Assembly (NCBI GenBank): GCA_949752735.1
Contig: OX457047.1
Coordinates: 8,472,855 to 8,536,854, forward strand
Length of the DNA: 64,000 nt
From: Lumbricus terrestris
Taxonomy: Eukaryota; Annelida; Clitellata; Crassiclitellata; Lumbricidae
Direction: 5' to 3'
Made by a program: the position numbers and the translations under genes. Of this stretch, positions 1 to 10,349 are shown piece after piece. The stretch's first letter is position 1; every line of letters begins with the position of its first letter. The notes under the pieces were generated by a model. The model worked only from the letters and a program-made list of their open reading frames with translations. It was not told where the DNA came from and did no database searches.

Positions 1-358
1 ACGTATAGAAGAATGATGCAGGTCGACTGGAAACAACATAGAACAAATGCCTCGATTTTGGCGGAGTTGCGGCCGAAACAGAGGCTGCTGGAGAGGGTGC
101 AAAAAAGGAAACTGTGATACTTCGGACACCTGATGAGGGCAGACAACATATCGACACTGCTAATACAAGGACGAATTGAGGGTACCAGAGCACGGGGAAG
201 ACCAAGGAGGCGCTGGATGGACGATGTCTGTGACTGGACCGGACTATCACCTGTGGACTGTGTCAGACGGGCGCAGGACAGAGAGGGATGGAGGAAGCTG
301 CTGTCGTTGTCTCTGGTCTCCGACCCTCAGAAATGAGGATGGACAGCATCATCATCAA
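1..358 (+). pseudogene. LINE reverse transcriptase C-terminal fragment
   Basis: The plus strand reads as the far C-terminus of a non-LTR retrotransposon polyprotein: a YFGHLMRADN block followed by a GRPRRRWMDDV block and a closing WRKLLSLSLVSDP segment. This 'YFGH...GRPRRRW' tail is a familiar end of LINE ORF2 proteins. The open part runs from 133 to 336. An in-frame TGA at 115-117 interrupts the upstream conserved part, so the copy is dead. The stop is followed by an ATCATCATCA-type short repeat, as expected at a LINE 3' end. The window edge truncates the 5' side. Related tails occur at 3990-4260, 19249-19549, 20847-21183, 41760-42880 and 59040-59368. The clade is not certain. Confidence 0.75.
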
Positions 359-1110
359 TAATGAAATCCAGGCTAGTGCTTAGTCTCCAGTGTTTAACGA
401 CATCTTAAGGCTCCAAGGGCCATATTGCCACCAATTGAGTTGATTTGGCGTTAAGTACATCTCGTGAGCGTTCCTCTACTCATGTCAGTTGCCGTGCTGC
501 CTTGCGATCGTCGACTTCAGGTGAAACTCTCGGTGCTAGAGTCTAACGTTGCACAATTTTACCTTTTGATTTAGCGTGGCTGGAGATCCCTCGAAATTGT
601 CATCCAGCGAGTTTTGTATATCAACAATTCCACAGTCTTCATCACTCTAAAAAGTGTAATTCCGTGTACTTGTGACTCTTCTTGACCATCAAAGGTTAAG
701 AACCTTTAATCTGTGGAGTTTTAAGTGGAAAGACTGCAGGTCGATAAAATTCAATTCATTAGGGTTTCAAATCATAAAAGTTTCAAGAGCACTCCTTCGT
801 TAAAGTCTCCTCAAGTCGACAGAACTAAATACTGATACAGTTTTAATAAGCAATGGCGTTCTTAGTCGATGGCGCTACAGCGTCACTGAGCACTGAAAAC
901 TAATAAATTATTACCCTGAAGTTCATGATTAGACACCACTGATTTATTTATAAAGAAAATATATAGGCTTCAGTTTCGTTTCAACGCTTGTGCATATGCG
1001 GTTACATCATAATAAACTTCGTTTAATTTACGAAAAGAGACAAATCCAATTGACACACTGCACCGTTACACGTCAAAGCACATTAAAAATCAACAACGGC
1101 AAAAATAATG
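359..1110 (+). repeat. Dispersed repeat, LINE 3' region copy 1
   Basis: This stretch is closely similar to 9640-9830, to 11430-12068 continuing at 18600-18690, and to 27755-27935. In the longer copies the same sequence lies directly downstream of an L2/CR1-like reverse transcriptase C-terminus, so it is probably its 3' untranslated region. Copy 1 is uninterrupted and serves as the empty-site reference for the insertions at 12.07-18.6 kb. Confidence 0.7.
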
Positions 1111-1129
1111 TGAACATAGCAATGTGTGT

Positions 1130-1545
1130 CATTAAGGTTTAATAAAGTGACTCTCGCAATGAAACTCAGCCAGATGCGTTCCCAGCACGAAGAACGCATC
1201 CTTCGGAAAAGAAAAGTCTATGAACAACGGGTAGAAACTATGGTGAACCCCTGATATGACCTGAGTTCTTGCAGGAAGGTCATTTGTACGAAAGAGGGCA
1301 ATCGACGGCTGAGTCAATACGGGACAGTAGTACTTGAAGGTCGCGAAGATCTATGCATGAATTTGAGACGTTTCCTATTTCCATTATGTATTGTAAAATT
1401 CTTTTATATTAACGAAAACTCTGTCTCATCCTGTAAGAACTCTGAAGATTGCGTTTGACTGATACTTATTCAGCGAGTGACAGCTTTACAAAGGTGTCTA
1501 TCAGCAGCATTGAAAATACACCGCTCGCTGAAGTTCCTTTTCAAC
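1130..1545 (+). repeat. Dispersed repeat, paired with 28380-28790
   Basis: About 400 bp align with 28380-28790 in the same orientation, sharing the stretch around GAAACTCAGCCAGATGCG and the motif CAAAGGTGTCTA near the end. No convincing protein is encoded; short ORFs here differ between the two copies. Confidence 0.65.
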
Positions 1546-1743
1546 TTCTCTTCATATTTGAGGAACGATTAACACGGGGTATACTCTATTTCGTGACAGG
1601 CTCCCCACCCGCCCACTCCCCACCCCACTCCATTGACTCCACTCCACACAAGCCCTAGCCTCATCACACTCCGACCTCATAACCGGCACGCGTCTCGTGA
1701 TATTTCCGTTTACCGGCAAATTGCTTTTCTCCCCCACCCAACA

Positions 1744-1771
1744 ATGTATGTATGTATGTATGTATGTATAT
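1744..1771. repeat. (GTAT)n microsatellite with SINE tail
   Basis: Seven tandem GTAT units, followed by TTATATAGCGCC and, about 30 bp later, GGCGCT. This is the 3' tail signature shared by LINE and SINE copies here, in minus orientation. Confidence 0.7.
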
Positions 1772-2611
1772 GAACATTTATATAGCGCCTTACAATGACC
1801 TCACGAAGGCGCTAAATACCCTTCCTCCACCCGGCCCCTCCAGACCGAGGTGTGTGTTGGGTGGGGCGAGGTGGCACCTGTAGCACTATACATGTAGCTG
1901 TCTAGCTGCGACGTTTCAGGTGAAAAACTGTGAGAAAATGGAAATTTATGGCGAAAATTAAAATTTTCGCCCCACCCTGGCCCCATGGTGGTAGAGATTC
2001 GCCAACCCATATGCAGGGAGTACCATGCCCAGGCCGACAGAGTAGTGAATGTTTGGAGTGAAAAGCTGAAAAACTGTGGAAATGCATACCGATCAAACAG
2101 AATTTATTGCGAAAATTAGTATTTTTGCCCCCCCCCTCTTCCACACTTTGGCCCCATAGCTGTAAACTGAGTAAACACTAAAAACTGAAACATCCATTGG
2201 TTTCTGAATAAACACCTTTAAGTTTAAAACTCTAATATTATATAATTATAGTCTCAATAAATCTTTTCGTTCTATGGGCTGATTGGCGCAACCACACGTT
2301 GTCGCAACCTATAATGAAAACTATGACAAAAAATTGATCAATTGAAACTTGAGTCTAATGACATATTGTGGCTGACACAAACATTGATAACTGGCTTACA
2401 ACAATTACAATTAAAGGTCAATGATGAAGGGAAATCATCTTGACTTTTGTATTGCAACGAAAAGTCTTTGTCAATGGCTTTGGCATCCATACAGTGTTGC
2501 AAAACGCCGGAAACTAATTCCATCATTCGTTTATGATTAGACACCGTTATATGAATTTTCACAAAATGTATATAAAAAAATTTCGTTTCAATTCCCCTAA
2601 GCAAAAAAGCT

Positions 2612-2690
2612 GTATTATGCCAAACAAAATATTTCGAGGGAAACGGCCTCTGTTGTCATAAGCCCTCGTCAAACCTCGATCCATCCATTC
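2612..2690 (+). repeat. Hairpin-bearing short repeat (family H)
   Basis: One of about a dozen copies of a short repeat with the conserved loop ACGGCCTCTGTTGTCATA flanked by a stem, here CGAGGG...CCCTCG, and a 3' (ATCC)n end. Other copies lie at 9958-10045, 18508-18600, 26733-26815, 28068-28155, 46325-46405, 47190-47270, 59438-59506 and 59624-59703, with partial ones at 43288, 55225 and 57955. Confidence 0.7.
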
Positions 2691-2949
2691 CCCTAAGCTA
2701 GAATCATGCAAACATCCGCGAAGGTCGAAATATAAAGCCGTAATCAGATGTTCTTGGAAGCAGTAGACTACTAGGCTAACTACAGATTGTCTTCGCACCT
2801 CATCATCATAGGTTCCAATAAGATGATGTTTTAATTAAGACGCTTCCTCATGATAAGGATCAGTGTTGCACTGACCTCCAACAAAACATGCCTCAGACTG
2901 GCGCACCACCCGAATATGTCAAAGCATCTTTCACCACAGTATATTGCAA

Positions 2950-3125
2950 AGCATTATTTATTTATTTATTTATTTATCCATTTCAATAGCGCCCCGTCAT
3001 GCTCTCTACTCAGAGGCGCTCTAGATAACAGAGCGGACACTGCATCGGAGTTTCACGTCATAGCGCCCAAGCAATTGCGGGTGAAGGACTTACTCAAGGT
3101 CCCTACGCGGCGCAGTAATCGGGAG
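2950..3125 (-). repeat. SINE body and tail, 5' truncated
   Basis: On the minus strand this reads as the body and 3' end of the SINE seen in full at 35866-36085: a GCAATTGC-containing body, an AGAGCGCCTCTGAGTAGAG segment and a GGGGCGCTATTGAAATGG tail ending in (AAAT)n. The tRNA-like head is missing. Confidence 0.6.
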
Positions 3126-3985
3126 CACTTCTGATTAGTATCTTGATGAGGCGCTATAACAATCAAACATACAAACCAGCCAACAAGTTGAAAGATTTGC
3201 AGATTTTGATGTAATTTATAGCACGATGCCAGGAACAACGATCTCAGTAAACACCTCTAAATCATTGTCTTACACCTCTATGAAAGTACGGTTGTCGCTC
3301 CAAATATTTGATGCTAATATAAGGTGATGCTGTATTATGTGAACATCAAGGAATGTGCAAATGAATAATAATATTGCCGTTAAATTCCGAAAAAAAAAAA
3401 AAATTAAAAAATGAGAAAAATGATAGAAAGTGGTGAATAGTTAAACAAAAGTCAACGGAAATACGTTGAAAACTTTAAAGACGTCAACAGTCTCTGTAGC
3501 TCAAAGATGTCGTTGAACTGGTGACTAATAAGAAAAATTGTCGTTTGCATTGTTCAACTGCTCAATGAGGCAATGTCGAAGTTAATAGACATCGCATCCA
3601 CAAGGCATAGACTCCAATTGTGAAACATTTATGTAGTACCTTTAGTAATCCTACTCAATTCAATTTCAATTCAATTCAATTCAATTGGTTTATTGATCCA
3701 CCACAAAAACAAAGACAAGCAGACAATTTTTGCTTACAGGATAGTACACACAGATTGATTGCGAGTTAACATTTGCGATGATATGGACAGGTGAGCAATC
3801 AATACTGACTCGAAAGTAGCTTCCAAACTGATAACACAAGACCAAGTCAATTTGAAAATCTTCAATCACAGATCGTTTGGTTTGGTCAGAGTTCGATACT
3901 TAGGGGGAGGTCTGAGCTCAGCAGTCAGTGCACGAGGGTAGAGCAGATGATGAGGCGGGTTTCTTTGAGCAGAAGACATCTGGGG
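3126..3985. other. No gene seen; (AATTC)n tract at 3657-3692
   Basis: AT-rich spacer. The 3315-3375 segment matches 29205-29275 in inverted orientation, so it too is repeat-derived. A short (TTCAA)n run at 3657-3692 looks like the tail of a retroposed element. No ORF with a recognisable product was found. Confidence 0.6.
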
Positions 3986-3989
3986 TCTG

Positions 3990-4260
3990 AAATATTCAGA
4001 AATATCAACTGCACTTGTCTTGTCTTGTCTTTAACCTTCCTCGATTCGAGGGTTGGTCGCTTCATGGACAAGCCTTCGTCACTTTTTCCTGTCCTCCGGC
4101 TCCTTCAGTATCCACTCGATGATGTTAGCGATCCATCTCATCCTCGGTCTTCCCCTTGCCCTTGCTCCCGAAATTGTACCCTGTATTATTTTCTTTTCCG
4201 TGCAGCCCCCCTGTTTCCTCATCAACTGCACACTCTTATCATAACTTTCAAATTGCATTT
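3990..4260 (-). pseudogene. LINE reverse transcriptase C-terminal fragment
   Basis: Translated on the minus strand, this gives QLMRKQGGCTEKKIIQGTI followed by a RGRPRMRWIANIIEW block and a HEATNPR ending, the standard tail of a LINE ORF2. A (GACAA)n stretch at its 3' side (about 4017-4030) is a plausible retroposition tail. Only about 80 codons survive and at least one stop interrupts them. The plus-strand ORFs over the same bases are shadows. Confidence 0.7.
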
Positions 4261-4399
4261 AGTATGAAAACATGTGTAAGTCGTTACTTCTACAATTCTT
4301 GATTGCTCAGACTCATTGACACAAATGCAACAAAGGGGACAAGTCAGGACATTGAAAATAAACGTCAATAAAGCAAGAGGTTGAGGAGTGAATTATAAT

Positions 4400-5465
4400 T
4401 ACTAGGAGTAGTAGACCTACTGCCATGCATACAGTACACTGAGAAAGTCATCCGCTCGTAATTGCTCACGCACTTCAGCGTGAAACTTCGTTTCAGTTTC
4501 CGCGCTGTGCACTTCTGAGTAGTAATCTTGAAGACGCTTTATGGCAAGTGTACATACTGTCTGGTCCAATGACTGGTTTGGACGGTCGTAGACCTGGGAT
4601 GGGAAATAGTCAAGCATGCCTGACTTTCTTATGCTGTGGGTGGACTTCTAGCGGGAGTAACACTTTATTTCAGGAGAGCACAAAGAGGCGTGAAAAAGAG
4701 TAAGTCTATTGACGTTTTCTTGACTGCATTGGTCAGTGGCAGTTTTTGTCAGTTCTTCGTTTGTCGTAGTTAAGTCTCACTCTGTTATTTCACCTTTTCA
4801 CATTGCCAATAACCGTTACTTTCGTCAGCTTGTTGCTGCTTCAAGACTAGAGGACTTTTGTCTGATGACGTGATGAGTGAAGTGAGTCCGTCGACGTTCA
4901 TAGATGTTTCTTGAGCGAGAAAAAACATTATAAACTATAATTAACAGACGTTGAATTTGTAAACAACTTTCATAGAGGTGTAAGATTACGATTAAGAGGT
5001 GTCCATTTTCGGGAGACCACGTTGCAATACATGCATACGTACGGACAATTATTTCCCTGTCCAATGGCTGTCAGAGCCGTTGACCTCATCATCTCTCTTT
5101 CTTCAGGTTTGGGACTGGCACTACATAGTAGGGACAGTGGCGGAATAAAGTGCACTATGCACCATTTATAGCAATTGCTGCCATATACGGGCTACACGCA
5201 TTTGCGACAACTGTAATAATACAGCAATTAGAATTCTTAGAAATTCATAGCAGTCAAACAATTTTAATATATAAAGGCTTTGTAACAAGTGATTTAAAGG
5301 TGTCTAGTGGGAGGAACAACAAAATTACGATTACTCATTATAAATCATTATGTTTATTAACTGTACCATTTACAGCGCTAGAGCATGGTCCTACTGAATC
5401 AGGAGAGCTTACGAGCAGTTTCTTTGAAAAGGAGCTACAGAAATATATGAATTAATATCGTAGCT
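4400..5465. repeat. Repeat block A, copy 1
   Basis: This stretch is colinear with 18720-19780 (block A copy 2, itself split by a LINE fragment) and with 50840-51450 (copy 3); a weaker relative lies at 31140-31500. Shared landmarks are a SINE-like segment (CTCGTAATTGCTC), the dispersed TTTGGGACTGGCAC segment and the motif TTTAAAGGTGTCTAG. There is no conserved ORF across copies, so the 101-codon ORF at 5150-5455 is not supported as a gene. Confidence 0.7.
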
Positions 5466-5504
5466 GTTTGATCACGTGCTCTGTAACAACGAAAACCCTC
5501 ACGA

Positions 5505-5775
5505 ATGGACTCATTCATTCATTTATTCATTCAAGAATTTATATAGCGCTTTTTCAATTGGACTACTCAGAAGCGCTCCCGACTCCAGCACGGCAAAAAA
5601 AGGACGGTTTTGAGTTTAGCAAAAAAATGTTTCAGTAATAACCCAAGGAAGTAGACGTAGCTCCTACGGGAGCCCATTCCAGACTACTGTGCCGATCAAA
5701 GAAAAGGCTCTATTCTGCATCGTTGCAGTTCGTGCAAATGGGACTAAGATCAATCCCTTCTGTGCATTATAAAGA
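5505..5775 (-). pseudogene. L2/CR1-like RT C-terminus, degenerate
   Basis: The minus strand encodes a broken version of the L2/CR1 ending: an 'NRAFSLIGTVVWNGLP' block, then an ESGALLSSPIEKALYKFL-like terminus over the 3' hairpin AGCGCTT...AAGCGCT. This matches the better-preserved copies at 36130-36860 and 58048-58248. Several frameshifts are needed to join the blocks. Confidence 0.65.
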
Positions 5776-6180
5776 CTCTAACGACAATTCCGCTAAGTCG
5801 CGAATTCGATCTTATCCGGCACTATATACTTCGAACGGATAGACTTTGTAGCATCAGCTAGACTTACTAATGAACTGGCGATGCTTCGAACGCATCACTA
5901 TCGTGAAGCGAGCGTCAGTAGCGCTGATTACAGCTGCTAATAACTGACGGGCCGGTTTTTTGGCTTCTCCTGATTCAATAGCAGTAATTCAACACCAGCT
6001 TTCTATTTTAACATCAACAACGTGACGGATGGGTGCCAGCCCATGGGTGCCGCAACTTTGTTACATTATAATTACTAAGCTTTATTATTATTTCTGTGTA
6101 TTATTTTACATCTCGGACCTGTAACTTGGTGCGTTATGTCACCCTGATTTTCTGGCTTTGAAGTTAAACAAAATATATTA
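5776..6180. other. No gene seen
   Basis: Unannotated spacer between a LINE tail and repeat block B. No ORF, RNA signature or terminal inverted repeat was recognised. Confidence 0.5.
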
Positions 6181-6184
6181 TACT

Positions 6185-6800
6185 ATCCATGGAGACCTTT
6201 ACTCGATGTTTGTCGTAAGCTGTCGTGCAACTCTGGATCCACCGATCCATGCTGGTGTAACACGAAGAAGTGAGACGAAGTGTGATTAATAAGCAATCAA
6301 TCGGTAATGATGATGATGATAGTTATAACAAGATTCTGCGTTATCGCACAGTGTCATTAAACTGAAACAAGAACAAATGCTGACTATTGTAAGAAATAAT
6401 CTGTGTCTTAAATAACAAAATGAACTGTAATTACATGATGAATACATTAATTGGCAGGAATAACTCCATCAACGCGCGTACTCTAGCAGAGAGAAAAGTA
6501 AGCCTTTAGAGAGGAGGAAACGAAAAGCGACCTTTAAAAATATGTTGCTGTTTAAATTGCCGTTTAACGAATTCTTAGTCAGTTTAGTTAATTTAATTAA
6601 TTGAAATAACTAAAAATTCTTTACACAGCAATTGACCAACCAACGAGAAATTAATATTTTCAACCTATGACGTTGTTAAACACTGAAACACTAGTCATCG
6701 TCAGATATTACGATCTCCAGTTGGACACCTTAAAATCAGGTTCTAACTGCTTTATAAATAATTGATTTCACTATATTGTGTAAGATATCTTCGTAAGGTC
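6185..6800. repeat. Repeat block B, copy 1
   Basis: Colinear with 19785-20385 over about 600 bp, starting at CTCGATGTTTG and ending after GACACCTTAAAATNAGGTTCTA. Both copies contain an internal inverted repeat around GAATTCTTAGTCA; it is decayed here and almost perfect at 20154-20230. Blocks A and B occur in the same order in both places, which suggests one longer original repeat. Confidence 0.7.
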
Positions 6801-7360
6801 ATGACAACGTGACTGTTCGTAATTGCCACAAAAGTAATTAAATTACCTTGAAACACGTTAACTTAAAAATAATAATAATTTACTTATGAATCTTGCATGC
6901 TACTCGTTCTCCATAGTCGCAGCCAAACTAACAGCAAATGCCCACAGTAATCGAATACACTGGTGCCTGGCTAGAGTGCTACTTGAAATCTTAGCCCTCT
7001 TTCTCCGATTATGGATCGTCCATACATGATACACTTTGGATCCTGCCTCCCTTTGTCCGCATTTGGCCATACCCCAACTCTTTTCCGGACGCCCGCACGT
7101 TAAAACCCAAAACAATGGGGGAAAATCAATATCAAGAATATGGTCTAAACTACGAGTTCTATCTTAATTCAAAACATGTTATCTAAAATTTTATACACAC
7201 TACCATATAATAATTGTGATAAAATCTAAAAACAAATTCCTGTCTTACTGTGGTTGAGTTTATAATCTTGAAATGGCGCAATACAAATTTAAATGAATTG
7301 ATGAAGCATCGGTCTTAAATTATTGAATTAAATTATATGGTAAGCAATACCTTTGCATAC
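6801..7360. other. No supported gene
   Basis: AT-rich spacer. A 71-codon minus-strand ORF at 6900-7115 has no motif that I can name. Nothing else is recognised. Confidence 0.5.
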
Positions 7361-7364
7361 AAAG

Positions 7365-7460
7365 GCGGTTATCACCGCCATCACCACCAACACCATCGCC
7401 ATCATCACCACCACCATCACCACCACCATCACCACCATCACCATCGTCACCAGCACCACC
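7365..7460. repeat. (CACCAT)n-type microsatellite
   Basis: Imperfect CAC/CAT/CGC triplet run. The following sequence (7460-7580) matches 25255-25385, which also follows a CCA/CAC triplet run at 25130-25255. Microsatellite and flank were therefore dispersed together as one repeat. Confidence 0.85.
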
Positions 7461-7589
7461 ACAACCAACGCGATATGCTTAAAATCCTAATCAAACGCAA
7501 ATAAGGTTTAAGGGTATTCTTCAAAATCTTCTTCTCGTTTCGAATCTGACCACCGCTAGCAAAGTTGGCAGTCGACAGATGTCGCCCTC

Positions 7590-7800
7590 CGTAACTCAAG
7601 TAGTGCCAGTGTCACATAGAGATAAAGGAGGAGGGCGTCGCTAATCATATTTTGCTATGGCTCAGCGACGTTCAAAATTGTTATGAAACTTTAATGGGTA
7701 ACTCAGCCATTTCCGTCACTTGAACGGTGCCAGTCCCAGGCTTGTGTAAAGGAGGAGGGCGATGCCCATCCTTCTGATGCCATAGCTTCGTCAGTTAGTG
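7590..7800 (+). repeat. Two copies of the dispersed GGAGGAGGGCG repeat
   Basis: Copies at 7590-7675 and 7715-7800 of the most frequent short repeat of the window, marked by GTGCCAGT, a (T)AAAGGAGGAGGGCG core and GCCATAG...CGTTAAAC at its end. Other copies: 8598-8690, 9840-9950, 10440-10515, 27950-28062, 31540-31558 plus 34326-34395 (split by the LTR element), 37235-37312, 40362-40450, 40520-40605, 41330-41430, 47283-47345, 49440-49481 plus 49942-49985 (split by a MITE), 50318-50400, 51582-51658, 53165-53240, 54060-54150, 54845-54950 and 55500-55575. Confidence 0.7.
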
Positions 7801-8163
7801 GCTTAATTAGTTCGATGTTTAGTTTAATCGATGCGTCGCCGATCTCCACTTTAGACCAGGATGAGGAATGATTGGAATTAATTGACCTGCGTTACTCGCC
7901 GAAGCGACTTCAAATCCGTGGCTCGAATGCAAGATGGATGATTCCGGAAAAGCAAATTGAAGACCACGCTGAACCACGAGGCGAGTGAAACGTAACGAGC
8001 AAAGAAATTGATATCCGAATATCCCCATACATGACTTCTCGAAGGTTAAAGAAAGAACCTTACTTAGTTGGCTAACAAATCGACAGCATTTTATGTCTTC
8101 GGTATCCTGATAGTTGTTATTGAAATTCTCTTCGAAATTTCTGCAGTTATTTTGTAGCGGTGG

Positions 8164-8431
8164 CAGGTGCAGATCCGGGGGGGGGACAATCCGGCGATGT
8201 CTCCATTAAAAAATTTCTTTATTTTTGACCAGCTATTCTGGCTCGGAAAGTTGACGTGGGTCCCATGAGTTATTCCGTAGGCCCTCTTCACAAACACACA
8301 AACACGGAAGTTCGCACACGAGGCCTATACGACTAAAGAAAAAAATGTCATCAGATGTTTGGGCGACAAACAAGACGAACAATTCACCCCGTCCCCTTCG
8401 AAAATTTCTAAATTTCTGTATCCGCCCTTTG
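8164..8431. mobile_element. Short hAT-type MITE
   Basis: Degenerate terminal inverted repeats (CAGGTGCAGATCC at the left; GTATCCGCCCTTTG at the right), an internal G run beside the left end and TCCCCTTCGAAAATTTCTAAA near the right end. These are the same termini as the 2-kb elements at 21184 and 43653. Imperfect 8-bp flanks (AGCGGTGG, AGTGGTGT) fit a decayed target duplication. The paralogous sequence at 26668-26710 lacks the element and has one flank copy, AGTAGTGT. Confidence 0.65.
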
Positions 8432-8473
8432 AGTGGTGTAACACACATACTTGAAGATTAGGGGCAGTTGATC

Positions 8474-8573
8474 AGTGCGTGTGTGTGTGCGTGTGTGTGT
8501 GTGCGCGCGTGCGTGCGTGCGCGCGTGCGTGCGTGCGTGCGCGCGCGCGCGTGTGTGTGTGTGTGTGTGTGTA
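8474..8573. repeat. (TG/CG)n microsatellite
   Basis: About 100 bp of alternating purine-pyrimidine sequence mixing GTGT, GCGC and GTGC units. Such tracts can adopt left-handed Z-DNA. The minus-strand ORF across it (repeating HT/HA/RA residues) is an artefact. Confidence 0.95.
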
Positions 8574-8597
8574 CTTGTAGTTGCCTGTTTAACGACA

Positions 8598-8690
8598 TTG
8601 TGTGGTAACAAAGACCATTAGCCTTTTTCCACCTTTATCCAGGCTAGGGACTGACACTAGAAGAGTACAACCAGTGGCGGAGTTGGCTCA
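8598..8690 (-). repeat. Dispersed GGAGGAGGGCG repeat, minus copy
   Basis: It reads GTTTAACGACATTGTGTGGT to CCAGTGGCGGAGTTGGC, the reverse orientation of the 7590 copies, with its centre degraded. Confidence 0.65.
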
Positions 8691-9835
8691 GTGCGTCGCG
8701 CGCGATATTGCTTATAAATACTAAAACAAGCGTAATGATTGATTTAGCCTATTTAAACACCTCTATATCAATGTCCAATGCAATAATAAGATCCGTTTCT
8801 TTTATATTTACGCAGATTTCTCGTCATCTTGAGATTCTTCAGCACAGCAACGGCGCACCTCTTTCTGCCCGTAGAAAATTGCACTGTTTAATCTCTTCTG
8901 TGCATGGTGAGGAGAGAATCAGGGTTCACGGGCGTGGGTGTGGGACGACGGACTATCGACGAGGCATGTAGTGCTTTGGTGGGTAAGGGATTTGGAGATC
9001 TGCCCTTTGCCCACCTGAAGATAGTTTCAATTTACACATTTCAATTATAGCATTTGAAGCTGTCATCTTAACAAACTCGCTCTGCTATTTCAGTGCTGAT
9101 AGGAGCGGTATAAGGCTTCGTTTAATTGGTCGTGCCCATTTAATTATTTGGTCATATCTACGCTTACTGTACTTGATGGATGTAATACGATGCTGTCTCC
9201 CTGTCCAGCAGCGCATCCATTTTAGGGTGTCATCCACCGTATGACAATGTGTCTTGCGTAAGGCAGATGTCAACGACCCTGACAGCTATTTACTTTAACT
9301 TCATCTTGCTCTGGTCGCCTCTTTCTCAGTTCGGCCTCAAGATGCGACTCTGTGGTTCTACATGCGCGTACATCCATCAGACAGAGTGGGTTACGGATCG
9401 CTCTGCTTAGAATAGTCAACTCTGTGGATTACGTTCCGTCCCTCGGGACCTGTCTAATTCGTTCATATGGATTGTTCAAGACTTTTGTCTTTGGCTGCGC
9501 ATGGGTCTTGAGCGAAACTATGAATAATTAACTGGAAGGGGTGCAATATCAACTCTATCGATGTTGCAATCAGCGGACAACACGCGATTAGATATCTTAC
9601 GCGTATAAATATATTTTTTAATCAATAAATTAGTGGTGTATAATAATGAAATTCAGGCGAGTACTTAGTCTCCAGTGTTTAACCGACATCTTCTGGCTTC
9701 AAGGGCCATTCACACCAACTGATTGCTTTGGCTTTAAGTACATCTCGTGAGCGTTCATCTACTCATGTCAGTTGGCGCAGTGCATTGCGGTCGTCGATTT
9801 CAGATTGTTATTTAGATAGCAGCAAGCAATAGTAG
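8690..9835 (+). repeat. LINE-derived repeat, copy 2 (L2/CR1-like 3' part)
   Basis: One of three long copies, with 10350-12068 and 26815-27935. All share GCGCGATNTTGCTTATAA near the start, a reverse transcriptase C-terminal stretch in the middle and the 3' region CTTAGTCTCCAGTGTTTAAC at the end. The copies are independently broken, and a recent duplication of a dead element is as likely as repeated retroposition. Confidence 0.7.
9093..9530 (+). pseudogene. L2/CR1-like RT C-terminus, copy 2
   Basis: The plus strand in shifting frames resembles the C-terminal end of L2/CR1 reverse transcriptases: RLRLIGRAHLIIWS, a LPVQQRIHF-like block (canonical LPV.QRI.YRI), DVNDPDSYL, then after frameshifts an LWNSQLCGLRS and LLSLAAHGS ending. 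The version at 27214-27640 is the most open and was used as guide. It is non-functional: many stops and frameshifts. Confidence 0.55.
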
Positions 9836-9839
9836 TAGT

Positions 9840-9950
9840 AGTTGCAGTTTAACGTCACTGTGTGGTAACAAAAACCATTAGCAACGCCCTCCTCCTTTAT
9901 CCAGGTTTGGGACTGGCACTGGCAGAGTGCGACCAGTGGCGGAGTTTTGT
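9840..9950 (-). repeat. Dispersed GGAGGAGGGCG repeat, well-preserved copy
   Basis: Runs from GTTTAACGTCACTGTGTGGT to GCGACCAGTGGCGGAGTTTT. This and 27950-28062 are nearly identical and the best guides to the family consensus. Confidence 0.75.
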
Positions 9951-9955
9951 AATTT

Positions 9956-10045
9956 AGATGGATGGATGGATGGATCCAGGTTGGGCGAGGGCATGTGACA
10001 TCAGAGGCGTTGCCCTCAAAAAAATTGTTTGGCTTAATTAGCTTA
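9956..10045 (-). repeat. Hairpin-bearing short repeat (family H)
   Basis: Minus-strand copy, (GGAT)n at its left end, with the stem GAGGGC...GCCCTCG and the loop containing GCCTCTGATGTCACAT. Confidence 0.7.
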
Positions 10046-10348
10046 AAATCATACTGTTTATATTATATTCCCACGTTTGGCACAGTCTCCTAGTACGTGC
10101 GGGATGTACTCCACTGGCTCCATTACCCACAGCGCATTGCTCACAGAATTTCTATCTTTGTCAGGCGCTGCTTTGAGGTTTTAGCTCCTTTTTACTTGCA
10201 GGAACTCTGCTGCTCCACCACGCTCGTACAACGCTGCTGCTCTCTCTGTTCAGCTGCACAAGCGGAGTTTATTGTTCCCTGCTCACGGACTGCAATCAGG
10301 CAGCGCCGTGCTTTCTCCGTGGCTGGTCCTGAAGAAGAGTACAACCAG
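10046..10348 (+). pseudogene. L2/CR1-like RT C-terminal fragment
   Basis: The ORF at 10097-10351 contains MRDVLHWLHYPQRIAHRISI, FEVLAPFYLQELC and TAIRQRRAFSVAGP, which match the L2/CR1 pattern DVLHWLP..QRI.YRIS...P.YL.EL...R.....RAFSVAGP. The expected WN.LP block is missing because the sequence jumps at about 10332 into the next repeat copy. A shorter relative is at 28170-28315. Confidence 0.75.
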
Positions 10349-10349
10349 T

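Larger units (their letters stand above)
1590..2960. repeat. Repeat block duplicated at 34.87-35.90 kb
   Basis: A stretch of about 1.3 kb that is colinear with 34870-35900 (examples: TCATCACACTCCGACCTC, GGGAGTACCATGCCCAGG, GAAACATCCATNGGTTTCTG). Copy 1 carries an extra piece around 1745-1900 with a (GTAT)n microsatellite and a LINE/SINE 3' tail. Both copies are non-coding and end beside a SINE tail at 2950 and 35870. Both are peppered with the motif ACACCTTTAA. Confidence 0.75.

Noticed and set aside
1801..2144. Two overlapping minus ORFs of 69-80 codons
   Set aside because: They lie in a duplicated repeat and the second copy at 35.03-35.21 kb does not preserve them.
5150..5455. 101-codon ORF as a gene
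   Set aside because: The homologous repeat copies at 19.15 and 51.13 kb do not keep the frame.
6900..7115. 71-codon minus ORF suggestive of a transposase or integrase core
   Set aside because: Only a faint resemblance in shifted frames; no catalytic motif can be placed.
8408..8611. Minus-strand ORF of HT/RA repeats
   Set aside because: Translation of the TG/CG microsatellite.
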